Shown: positions 18,155 through 26,100 of the stretch, piece by piece
Layout of the letters: the number at the start of each line of letters is the position of its first letter
Position numbering within the stretch: the first letter of the stretch is position 1
NCBI GenBank assembly: GCA_017964005.1
Contig: JAGCSR010000039.1
Location: forward strand, 1-40,780
Origin: Clostridiales bacterium
GTDB lineage: Bacteria; Bacillota; Clostridia; Saccharofermentanales; Saccharofermentanaceae
Direction: 5' to 3'
Length of the DNA: 40,780 nt
Made by a program: the position numbers and the translations under genes
Notes under the pieces: generated by a model
Database searches by the model: none
The model's input: only the letters and a program-made list of their open reading frames with translations
Told to the model about the DNA's origin: nothing

Positions 18155-18778
18155 ATGACTAACAGAAAATACCTTTTGGTTACGATAACGGTTATCCTGG
18201 CATCGTTCATGCTGGCATCTTGCAGTGTCCCCAAGAAGACCGAGCTCACGACAGAGCCGACCACGACTGAACAGAGAACAACGGAACAGACCACTACGAC
18301 TGCCGCAACATCGGAAGATACGACACAGGAGTCGACAGAAGATTCAACGCTTCCCGCAAATCCTAATGCCCTGGCCGATTTTACGGTCTATGACAGGGAA
18401 GGCAATCCCAAGAAACTGTCGGATCTTCGGGGCAAACCCGTTGTGTTGAATTTCTGGGCGACCTGGTGCCATTACTGCGTAGAAGAGATGCCTCTTTTTG
18501 AAGAAGCCTACAAGAAGTACGGCGACAGTGTGGAGTTCATGCTGGTCGATCTTACCGACGGATATCAGGAGAAGCAGGAATGGGGAGAGGAGTTCATCGA
18601 CAATAAGAATATAACTGCACCCGTATTCTTTGACCTTGATCAGGATGCAGCAGTCACTCACTCGATCTATTCCATCCCGGTAACATACCTTATCTATTCA
18701 GACGGTTCCGTCTACGACTGCACCATCGGTCAGATCGGTAAGACTTATCTTGACGACCATATCCCGAATCTCGATTAA
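18155..18778 (+). CDS. TlpA-like thioredoxin-fold lipoprotein
   Basis: A 207-residue extracytoplasmic thiol-disulfide oxidoreductase. The lipobox LASC places the lipidated Cys at residue 23. A Thr/Glu-rich linker (about 29-66) leads into a thioredoxin fold with the active-site motif WATWCHYC (C105 and C108) and the cis-Pro loop IYSIPVTYLI. It would take electrons from the adjacent CcdA and reduce substrates in the wall zone. AAGGAGC precedes the ATG. It is the last gene of the plus-strand run; the hairpin downstream faces mainly the opposite strand. Confidence 0.9.
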   Translation: MTNRKYLLVTITVILASFMLASCSVPKKTELTTEPTTTEQRTTEQTTTTAATSEDTTQESTEDSTLPANPNALADFTVYDREGNPKKLSDLRGKPVVLNFWATWCHYCVEEMPLFEEAYKKYGDSVEFMLVDLTDGYQEKQEWGEEFIDNKNITAPVFFDLDQDAAVTHSIYSIPVTYLIYSDGSVYDCTIGQIGKTYLDDHIPNLD

Positions 18779-18820
18779 ACAAAACAAAGAGACTGCCATC
18801 TTAGAGGATGACAGTCTCTT
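18776..18820 (-). terminator. Terminator between convergent genes, best for the minus strand
   Basis: AGAGACTGCCATC (18788-18800) pairs with GATGACAGTCTCT (18807-18819) with one mismatch. Read on the minus strand it is followed by TTTGTTTTGTTT, a good T-rich tract, so it ends the DUF4153-type operon. On the plus strand the downstream sequence is not T-rich, so the plus-strand effect may be weak. Confidence 0.75.
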
Positions 18821-18863
18821 ATGATATCTGCGATCGTCCTTATTCCACGCTTATTGACCGCGG

Positions 18864-20468
18864 TTACCTTATGGAGGAATGGTATATGTTGTTATCGTTC
18901 TCCGTTATCCTGACTATCGTGTTCTTGTAATGCTCGTGGAAGTTATCCACGGTAAAGGAATCTCCGTCGAACCTAATGATCTCAATGGTGTAGTAGCTGT
19001 ATTCTCCCGGTTTCTCACAGAACAGTGTAGCATTCTTGTCCACCACGGATGAGCTGTTTGAAGGTTCGGTATATTTCTTTACGACGTTATAGTCTTCGTC
19101 ATAGAAGGTCCATGTGACTGCCTGTACATCGTTATTGATCTCCAGTTGTACTTCACACATGTCCTTGGAACCGAGGGCAGAGAATATACCCGATACGATG
19201 CATACGATGATGTATGTTGACATGATGATAACAGTCCAGATCCTCATATAATCCTTTTTATCAATGAACAGGGAAATAATGACCAGGATGCATCCTGCGC
19301 CGAGGAAGATCGTTCCCCACATTGACATGAGCCTCTTTGCCGTATAGCCGTATATCGAGAAGTACAACACGAGCTTGGACAGGGAGGAGACGGCGAAAAT
19401 AAGGCTCTGACACATAAGGAGCGTCAGCAGGACTTTGTTGAATACCGACTTATATTCTTCCTTCAGTGTAAGGAACCTGATGACACAGAAGACAAAGAGG
19501 TTTACAGCCATGATCCCGCACAGTTCGAAGAATCCCTGTCTTGCGTATTCAGCCAGTGTGAACCCTTCGCCGATCTTGCCCGAGAAGGCATCGAAGTAGT
19601 AGTTGCCGCGGAAGCAGAAGAATACTATATACAGAAGATCGAAGAGGATAAGAAGGATCCTGCTGATGACAACCGGTGCTGCACGGAGCTTATCGAAGAA
19701 CATGTCTGTGCGTCTTCCGTCATCGAGCATCTCGGCTTCATCCTTACGGGCGCATCCGGACAGCATTCCGTACAGGAACATTCCCACGGGCCCTGCAGCG
19801 AATATGGAGAACACATCTTTCATCACTTCGTCTTCAGAGATGTAGTCGGTGATGTTGGACAGAACCTGACCGAAGGTCGCGTCGAGTTCACCGAGAAGGT
19901 ATAGGGCAATAAAGAATGCGGGAACGACGAACAATACCGCAATAACTCCTATAACAACCTTGCCCTTGGCCTTCTTCTCGCCTGAAAACAGTCTTATATC
20001 CTGGAATACCCTGGCAAAGTTTGCGAAGGGGCGGATTACGGTAGTGATGAAGAAGTCCCCGATAATATAGCAGGATGTCTGACCCATCAGGAGTCCCCGG
20101 GATCTTACGGCAGTCGCGTAAATGACTACTATATGAAGTATCAGCACCGCGGATTCGTATTCGGGTGCGAAGTACAGAAGTGCGGCGGTAAGGATCAGCG
20201 ATCCGTACCAGAAGCAGTCGGATACGGACAAACGGCGCTGCTTTAATCGTCCTGCAAGAACGCACTCGTTCCACAAGATGAACAGCAGACAGAACATGAA
20301 TTTGCCGATCCCGTCCGCGAGCGTACCATAGGAATCAAGTCCGAACAGGAATAACCTTACATACAGAAAGGCGATAGGGAAGGCAAGATAAATACCCCAT
20401 TTGCCGAATTTTTTGTTCACTTGTCCGGGCGCAGGCCCTGCGGGCTGCACCATGATCGTGTTTTCCAT
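18864..20468 (-). CDS. DUF4153-like polytopic membrane protein
   Basis: 534 residues with roughly eleven hydrophobic segments up to residue 415 and an extracytoplasmic C-terminal domain of about 115 residues (MCEVQLEINNDVQAVTWTFYDEDYNVV ...). The plan, including the YLLGELDATFGQVLSNITDYI region, fits the DUF4153/DUF4173 group of unknown function; that assignment is from memory of the family. AAGGAGA lies upstream of the ATG. It is the third gene of a minus-strand operon with a DUF2975 protein and a small HTH regulator, which suggests a membrane-linked regulatory unit. Confidence 0.7.
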   Translation of the reverse strand: MENTIMVQPAGPAPGQVNKKFGKWGIYLAFPIAFLYVRLFLFGLDSYGTLADGIGKFMFCLLFILWNECVLAGRLKQRRLSVSDCFWYGSLILTAALLYFAPEYESAVLILHIVVIYATAVRSRGLLMGQTSCYIIGDFFITTVIRPFANFARVFQDIRLFSGEKKAKGKVVIGVIAVLFVVPAFFIALYLLGELDATFGQVLSNITDYISEDEVMKDVFSIFAAGPVGMFLYGMLSGCARKDEAEMLDDGRRTDMFFDKLRAAPVVISRILLILFDLLYIVFFCFRGNYYFDAFSGKIGEGFTLAEYARQGFFELCGIMAVNLFVFCVIRFLTLKEEYKSVFNKVLLTLLMCQSLIFAVSSLSKLVLYFSIYGYTAKRLMSMWGTIFLGAGCILVIISLFIDKKDYMRIWTVIIMSTYIIVCIVSGIFSALGSKDMCEVQLEINNDVQAVTWTFYDEDYNVVKKYTEPSNSSSVVDKNATLFCEKPGEYSYYTIEIIRFDGDSFTVDNFHEHYKNTIVRITENDNNIYHSSIR

Positions 20469-20486
20469 TTTAAATTCTCCTTTGAG

Positions 20487-20708
20487 TTAGTTCTCTTCGT
20501 CTTCTTCGTCAGGCCGGTACTCGAGTATGTCTCCGGGCTGGCAGTCGAGGGCTTTGCATATATCGTTTAATGTCGAGAACCTTACGGCTTTGGCCTTCTG
20601 GTTCTTTAATATCGACAGGTTTGCCTGTGTGATTCCGATCCTGCTTGCGAGTTCTCCGGAACTCATCTTGCGGCGGGCCATCATAACATCAAGATTAACT
20701 ATTATCAT
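20487..20708 (-). CDS. Small Xre/Cro-type HTH regulator (YozG-like)
   Basis: A 73-residue protein that is almost entirely one helix-turn-helix domain: MARRKMSSGELASRIGITQANLSILKNQKAKAVRFSTLNDICKALDCQPGDILEY. This pattern is typical of the HTH_26/YozG group that is commonly encoded beside DUF2975 membrane proteins, as here. It probably binds DNA and autoregulates the operon. The membrane partner may control its activity; that is inference. GGAGGTGG overlaps the stop of the DUF2975 gene, implying coupled expression. The end is acidic (DEEDEEN). Confidence 0.92.
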   Translation of the reverse strand: MIIVNLDVMMARRKMSSGELASRIGITQANLSILKNQKAKAVRFSTLNDICKALDCQPGDILEYRPDEEDEEN

Positions 20709-20721
20709 CAGTCCACCTCCG

Positions 20722-21195
20722 TCAGATCGTAAGGTCCATCTCGTCCTTCATCAGGATGGCTTTATCGAAAGCCGTCTTGACACACAGGACGATCAGCGCC
20801 ATGAACCATGCAACTATACTTATGAATATCGCACCGGGCCAGGTGAATGTCTCGCAGGCGCAGGCGAACCCTGCCGCGATCAGCCCCATGGTGATATATC
20901 CCATAAGCTTCGTATTCTTTGTATCGAAAACAATATCCTTCTCCATATTGGACAGGAGCTTATATACGCTGAACAACACGATATATCCGCACACGGTCGC
21001 CGCATAGAAGACTACGGTGGTCAGTATAAGCGACATGATATCGAACTTGCCTATCCAGCAGAAGGTGACATACTTTGCGATGGGCCACCCGACGATATCA
21101 GCCATAACTACCAGGGCGATGAATACGATGGATGCAAGCTTAGACAGACGGATTACATCTGACTTATACTTTCTTTCTTCTGTTTTCTCAGCCAT
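20722..21195 (-). CDS. DUF2975 family membrane protein
   Basis: 157 residues with four hydrophobic segments (about 18-40, 50-75, 98-113, 118-140) and a charged N-terminus. The layout and the immediately following YozG-like HTH gene match the DUF2975 family, which is nearly always paired with such a regulator. The function is unknown; a sensor or anti-regulator role is often proposed. AAGGAG sits 7 bases upstream of the ATG. It is the first gene of the operon, downstream of a strong consensus-like promoter. Confidence 0.88.
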   Translation of the reverse strand: MAEKTEERKYKSDVIRLSKLASIVFIALVVMADIVGWPIAKYVTFCWIGKFDIMSLILTTVVFYAATVCGYIVLFSVYKLLSNMEKDIVFDTKNTKLMGYITMGLIAAGFACACETFTWPGAIFISIVAWFMALIVLCVKTAFDKAILMKDEMDLTI

Positions 21196-21237
21196 GATGA
21201 GCTCCTTTCAGGATCCGGATTACTTCATTACGATTGC

Positions 21238-21266
21238 AATATAACATAACGTTTTTTGTAAATCAA
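21238..21266 (-). promoter_or_regulatory. Promoter of the DUF2975-HTH-DUF4153 operon
   Basis: On the minus strand, TTGATT (21261-21266) and TATATT (21238-21243) are separated by exactly 17 bases. The start would lie near 21231, giving a leader of about 35 bases before the DUF2975 ATG. The surrounding 21240-21300 stretch is strongly AT-rich. Confidence 0.65.
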
Positions 21267-21338
21267 CACTTTTTTATCGAAAAACAATAAAATTATTTCG
21301 AATAACTTGAATTACATGGACGGAAAGGGTAAACAGAT

Positions 21339-21368
21339 TTGCAACCTGCGGGGGTGTTGGTGTACATT
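21339..21368 (+). promoter_or_regulatory. Candidate promoter for the Gly-rich TPM-like gene
   Basis: TTGCAA (21339-21344) and TACATT (21363-21368) are 18 bases apart, with the start codon 33 bases further on. It is divergent from the minus-strand operon promoter, with about 70 bases between the two -35 elements. Confidence 0.45.
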
Positions 21369-21401
21369 ATATCCAATATGTGAATAAGGGAGGCAGAGTA
21401 T

Positions 21402-22565
21402 ATGCCACATTCATCAGGCGGCGGAGGCGGCTCATTCGGAGGGGGCGGCGGTTCTTTCGGCGGGGGCAGTTCCGGTTCGGGAGGATCTTCATCCCGTGTT
21501 TCCAAGTCATATTTCCCGGGTGCCACCAGATATGTTTACTACGACGGCGGCTCGCCTCACTATATCTATTCGGACAAGGATCCTGCCAAGACCGCAGGTA
21601 AATGGAGATATCTGTTTCTTCTATTTTATATCCCGTTCTTTGCATTTATAGCACCGCTTCTTTCGGATATACGTCACGCTCCTTCCAAACTGGAGATGGA
21701 TTACGATGCCAAAGTAGTGATCGAAGCTGATGCCGCAATAATGGGCGATATGATGGATTTGGCCGGTGCTTTGGAGGATTTCAGGGATGAGACAGGGATA
21801 ACACCTGCCCTCGTCACAGTCAATAACGAGGAGTGGGAAGGCCGTATGTCCCTGGAAGACTATGCCTATAACTACTATGTAAACCGTTTCCCCGATGAGA
21901 AACACTGGGTCATAATGTATTCCGAACCCAAACAACCTAAAGACAACGATAAGTACTATTGGGAAGGAATGCAGGGTGACGAAACGGACGAGATCTTAAA
22001 CGACAAGTACCTGGATGAGTTCAACAGCAACCTCAACGATCTTTTGGCCCAGGGGAACAGACCGGATGTTTCCGGTTCCGTAGCCAAGGCATTCAGGAAC
22101 ATAACGCCTAAAGTGATGAAACCCTATATCGCTTACGGTAAGGTCAGCATTGCGGTCTTCTTCATAGGGTTCATTCTGATCCATTTTGCCATCATGACCG
22201 TAAGCCTCATCAAGATGGGCAAATACAAGAATGCAGTCCCCGTAAGCCTCAATATAGGCGAGACCAAGTGTACATCCTGCGGCGGAGGCTATGTCAAGGG
22301 CACCTGCTCGACCTGTCCTCATTGCGGAGCTCCCATCGGAAGGGAAGAAGATATCCATATCTCAACAGACTTCGACCGTCAGGAGAAGACAGCCGGCGTA
22401 CCCGCGGAATCGGGAGCTGTGGCAACACCTATTCCCAAGAACGAGCTGGACGAATATCTTTATACCAACACCGGCAAAGTCAGGGCAGAGGATATAGACG
22501 ATTCCGAGCTCCCGCTCTCAGAACGGGTCAAAGGCATATTCAAGTCCAAAAACGACGAGGAGTAA
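21402..22565 (+). CDS. Gly-rich, TPM-domain-like membrane protein with C-terminal zinc ribbon
   Basis: 387 residues. Residues 5-31 are almost pure Gly/Ser/Phe repeats. A membrane segment lies at about 70-88. An extracytoplasmic domain of about 150 residues (100-245) resembles the TPM fold (ALEDFRDETGITPALVTVNNEEW ... HWVIMYSEP). A second membrane segment (247-270) returns the chain to the cytoplasm, where CTSCGGGYVKGTCSTCPHCGAPIG forms a zinc-ribbon-like cluster (C290, C293, C302, C305, C308). The end is charged. TPM proteins often carry a Gly-rich tail at the C-terminus; here it is N-terminal. GGGAGG at 21388-21393 supports the ATG. Function unknown; TPM domains have been linked to photosystem repair or phosphatase activity in other organisms. 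Confidence 0.72.
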   Translation: MPHSSGGGGGSFGGGGGSFGGGSSGSGGSSSRVSKSYFPGATRYVYYDGGSPHYIYSDKDPAKTAGKWRYLFLLFYIPFFAFIAPLLSDIRHAPSKLEMDYDAKVVIEADAAIMGDMMDLAGALEDFRDETGITPALVTVNNEEWEGRMSLEDYAYNYYVNRFPDEKHWVIMYSEPKQPKDNDKYYWEGMQGDETDEILNDKYLDEFNSNLNDLLAQGNRPDVSGSVAKAFRNITPKVMKPYIAYGKVSIAVFFIGFILIHFAIMTVSLIKMGKYKNAVPVSLNIGETKCTSCGGGYVKGTCSTCPHCGAPIGREEDIHISTDFDRQEKTAGVPAESGAVATPIPKNELDEYLYTNTGKVRAEDIDDSELPLSERVKGIFKSKNDEE

Positions 22566-22568
22566 TAT

Positions 22569-23006
22569 ATGGCATACAGGTTTTACGGCAGCGATAACTG
22601 CGACTGCCAAGCGGTGACAGAAGAATACAGGGGAATAGGGAATCCAAAGGATCTCTACGATGCCCTGGATCATGTCTGGTGCGCCGATACCTGCGCCCCC
22701 AGGATGCGGGATGAATGGTCCGAAGACAATAAGACCCTGGGCCAGTGCTCTATCACCGCATTCCTTGTCCAGGACATTTTCGGAGGCAAAGTCTTCGGCG
22801 TAGAGCTCCCCGACGGCAATTTCCACTGCTATAACAAAGTCGGTGACAAGGTCTTCGACTTGACAAGCGAGCAGTTCGGAGACGAGGAGCTTGAATATAT
22901 CGATAATCCCGAACAGACAAGGGAAGTACACTTCGCCAAGGAAGAGAAGCGTCTCCGTTACGAACTCCTGCGCCAAAGGCTAAATGAATACCTGGAAGGC
23001 AGGTAA
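22569..23006 (+). CDS. YunG-like protein
   Basis: A 145-residue soluble protein. The segment TLGQCSITAFLVQDIFGGKVFGVEL followed by HCYNKVGDKVFDLTSEQFG matches the YunG pattern (GQC, a His-containing strand, DLT.EQF), which is reminiscent of a Cys-His hydrolase fold; activity is unproven. Several other Cys residues occur near the N-terminus (DNCDCQ, WCADTCAP). GAGGAG overlaps the end of the upstream gene and the gap is 3 bases, so it is co-transcribed with the TPM-like gene. Confidence 0.75.
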   Translation: MAYRFYGSDNCDCQAVTEEYRGIGNPKDLYDALDHVWCADTCAPRMRDEWSEDNKTLGQCSITAFLVQDIFGGKVFGVELPDGNFHCYNKVGDKVFDLTSEQFGDEELEYIDNPEQTREVHFAKEEKRLRYELLRQRLNEYLEGR

Positions 23007-23074
23007 ATCAGTCCTATTATCGGGACAAAAACGCAAAATATAATTATTTTTTGTAATTTGTTTGAAATATTTGA

Positions 23075-23103
23075 TTGGAATATCCCTCCCAAGAGTTTAT
23101 AAT
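23075..23103 (+). promoter_or_regulatory. Promoter of the first SLH gene
   Basis: TTGGAA (23075-23080) and a perfect TATAAT (23098-23103) are separated by 17 bases. The transcript would start near 23110 and carry a leader of about 54 bases. The 157-base gap after the YunG-like gene is very AT-rich; no clear terminator is seen in it. Confidence 0.7.
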
Positions 23104-23127
23104 CTATGTTGTATATTTATCAATATA

Positions 23128-23142
23128 CCCGCTTCGTGCGGG
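23128..23142 (+). other. 5' leader hairpin upstream of the first SLH gene
   Basis: CCCGC-TTCGT-GCGGG forms a compact stem in the leader. An A-rich stretch and then ACAGGAGGG follow, 21 bases before the ATG. The second SLH gene has a different-sequence hairpin at the same place, which suggests a shared role such as mRNA stability. Confidence 0.6.
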
Positions 23143-23163
23143 AAAAAATTACAGGAGGGTATT

Positions 23164-26100
23164 ATGCTAAAAGTAGTAAAAAAGAGTTTGTCAGCATTAC
23201 TCGCAGTAGTGATGATCATCTCAACCTGGTCTGTCGTATGGGCAGCCGATGGAGACACTTCAAATTATGAAGTTGAGATTGTAGATGAATTAGAATACGA
23301 CGGAGTAACTTACAGCAATCTGGCAAATCACGGAAAGTATGTTAAACCTGCGGGTGGTTCAGGTACGATCTATTTGGATCAGAGTCCGGAATCGCTCGAC
23401 GACGGAAGATTAAAACTCAAGAACAAGCTCGATCCTGATGAGACCGAGCCGGGTTTTGACGATACAACCAACCCGATGCAGTTGTACAGAGGTACTGATA
23501 CTGCTTTGAGAAATTTAAGCATTGCCAGAGATGAGTTGTATGCAAATTACAGCGCCAATTATTTCACGGTTATTCATGTCAGTACAAAGAATAAGACAGG
23601 TAATCCGATCTCATTTGGTTCTTCTGACCCTATGGTTTTGAATGTACGACATGTATGTTGCTATGAGATGACCGAACTCAGCTCTGATTACGACAAGTAC
23701 TTTCTTGTGTATGTCACGAAAGAATCTTTGCCTGACAGTGAGTTCTTGATCTCACAGGGTGAGGGAACCTCGGTTCTCAGGATTACGATGCATAAAGCCG
23801 TTAGGCTTACCAAGTGCTATTGTAAAGAGACGGAGTTCATTGAACAGTACTCCACTTCTACAATGGCAGGCTATGACAGAGTTACCATGAATGATGCTAC
23901 TGTCTTTGCAAAGCAGGTCAGTATGCCTATCGATTATATCCAGGGCGAGACACTTCATTTTGTATTCGACAGGACAGAAACATCTGAAGGAAAAACTGAT
24001 GACACGATAGAGTACGAATTGTATGACGGTAATACACGGATCCTTCCTCCGAATTTTATCGTTTCTAAAGACGAAGATGGTCTTGGTGCAATGGTTCAAA
24101 TCCCGGAGAACATTGCTCAGGTCGGTAAAGTGTTTAAGTTAAGAATGGTCAACACTCCGGTTGGAGATGTGGATACAAAGACAGGCAATAATCTCGCAAG
24201 ACCTTATTGGGACATTAATATCAATGTCGTTAAGTCTAATCCTATAACCAGTCTTAAATTCTCGAAAGACAGTTACAACCTTACAATGGTAAATAACAAG
24301 ACCATGGAGCTGAAGCCTGAGTTGACTATTGCTCCGACTGATGTTACTGACAAAGTCTATTTCTCGTCTTCTGATGCTAGTGTTGCTACAGTTGATAAGA
24401 ATACCGGTATAGTGACAGCAGTTGCTATAGGTGAAGCAGAGATTACTGCATATTCAAGGCACAATCCGAATGTCAAGACAACTTGTACTATTTGTGTCAG
24501 ACCTGATCTTCAGGCTATCCTGATCGATGGCCCAGATAATATTGTGCAAGGTCAAACATTGTCAGTAGAATACTCTCTTACTCCGAGCATAGCTGACGGC
24601 ATTGATCCTACGGACATTGTATGGACATCAAGTAATACAGACTATCTCACTGTTACTGCCCCTGATGCCCAGGGTACTGTAAAGATCACAGCTACAGACA
24701 AGGCTATTTCCGGCTCGGATAACTATGTGTCTGTAACATTGACAGCAAAGTCTTCAAACAGCGCTGTTACTGCTACAAAGAACATATTGGTTTGGGCGGA
24801 TACTCCTTCAGGAGACATGATCTTTACTCCTGAACTGGTGGGAGAGACTCATACTAATCTCAAGAAGTCGTTGGTAACTCTCGGTGCCGACGAATATAAC
24901 ATCTACGACGAACAGTCGGTAAAGATCGGCACTCAGTTATTGAATTCACAAGGCCAGACTTCTACAGATAAGCTTAACTGGAGAGTCACTATTGACGGAA
25001 CGAGTATCACGAACAGTCCGTTAAGTGCTGCATCTTCATATTTTTCTTACACATATAATAAAAATGCTGAAGACAAGAATCTTACATTGAATTTCCTGAG
25101 AAGTAAGTATGCTAAGATCACACTCACCGGTTATGCTGTAGTGGACGACACAAATGATAATATTTCCAATCCTCATTTTGTTAAGTCGATAGTTTTCCAT
25201 GTAAACAGGAAGACAACGAGCATTACTACCGCGGTTATCGAAGGACCTAAGTTGGACAGTGTTGGAACAGGAGACGAGATTACGGTTCAATATACTTTGA
25301 ACAGCAATGTCCAGACTAATGTTGACCGCGCATATATCATTTCCGATGACCCTGATGTTTTATTTGTTGAATCTTATACGAATGTCGGAAGGATCGGAAC
25401 GATCAAGTTGAAGGCTCTGAAAGAGGGAAGCGCAAATCTGAAAATGTATGCAACATATGATGTTGCGCTTACTACCGGAGATACAACGTATTACACATGC
25501 CTCAATTCCGTTAATATTCCGGTTAAATACAACATAAATGATGCAACGGTCGAGAGCTCGTTCTCTGACAAGGTATACAAGAATAATCCATACACTGTTG
25601 ATCAGATCAAGAATGAGTTGTCGCTCTCTTATGAAGGGTCAGCTTTGACTTATAACACTAATTATTCCATCAGTGAGATTAAGAACAATAGGGATGTCGG
25701 AGAGTGTACAGTTATTGTTTCCGGTAAGGGAGACTATGCAGGCACGATGGAACTGACATTTAATATTACCCCTTACATTTTGTCTGATGACGACTCAATG
25801 ACTGTTGATTCGAATAATGTTTATACAGGTCTGCAGGTAACACCCGGCGTAAGCCTTCGCGCACCTTCGATCGGCGCTACCCTTACGAAGAACACGGATT
25901 ATACTGTGTCCTATGACAACAACATTGAAGCCGGGGAAGATACCGCTACAGTTACTGTAGAAGGTGTTGGAAACTACGCAGGATTGGTTGAGAAGACATT
26001 TACCATTAAGCCCAGGAGCATTACAGATGGTGCTTTTGTTCAGATCAACAATCTCTATCCTGATTCGAATGGAATTGTTATCTATGACGGACAGGCTTAT

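Noticed and set aside
21293..21526. A Pro-rich minus-strand frame opposite the Gly-rich start of the TPM-like gene
   Set aside because: The Pro/Glu runs are the complement of the GGC-rich Gly repeats; the plus-strand frame has a good ribosome binding site and a full-length domain layout.
23062..23163. Start of SLH protein 1 at 23062
   Set aside because: This would place the promoter and hairpin inside the coding region; the ATG at 23164 has CAGGAGGG and gives a clean signal peptide.
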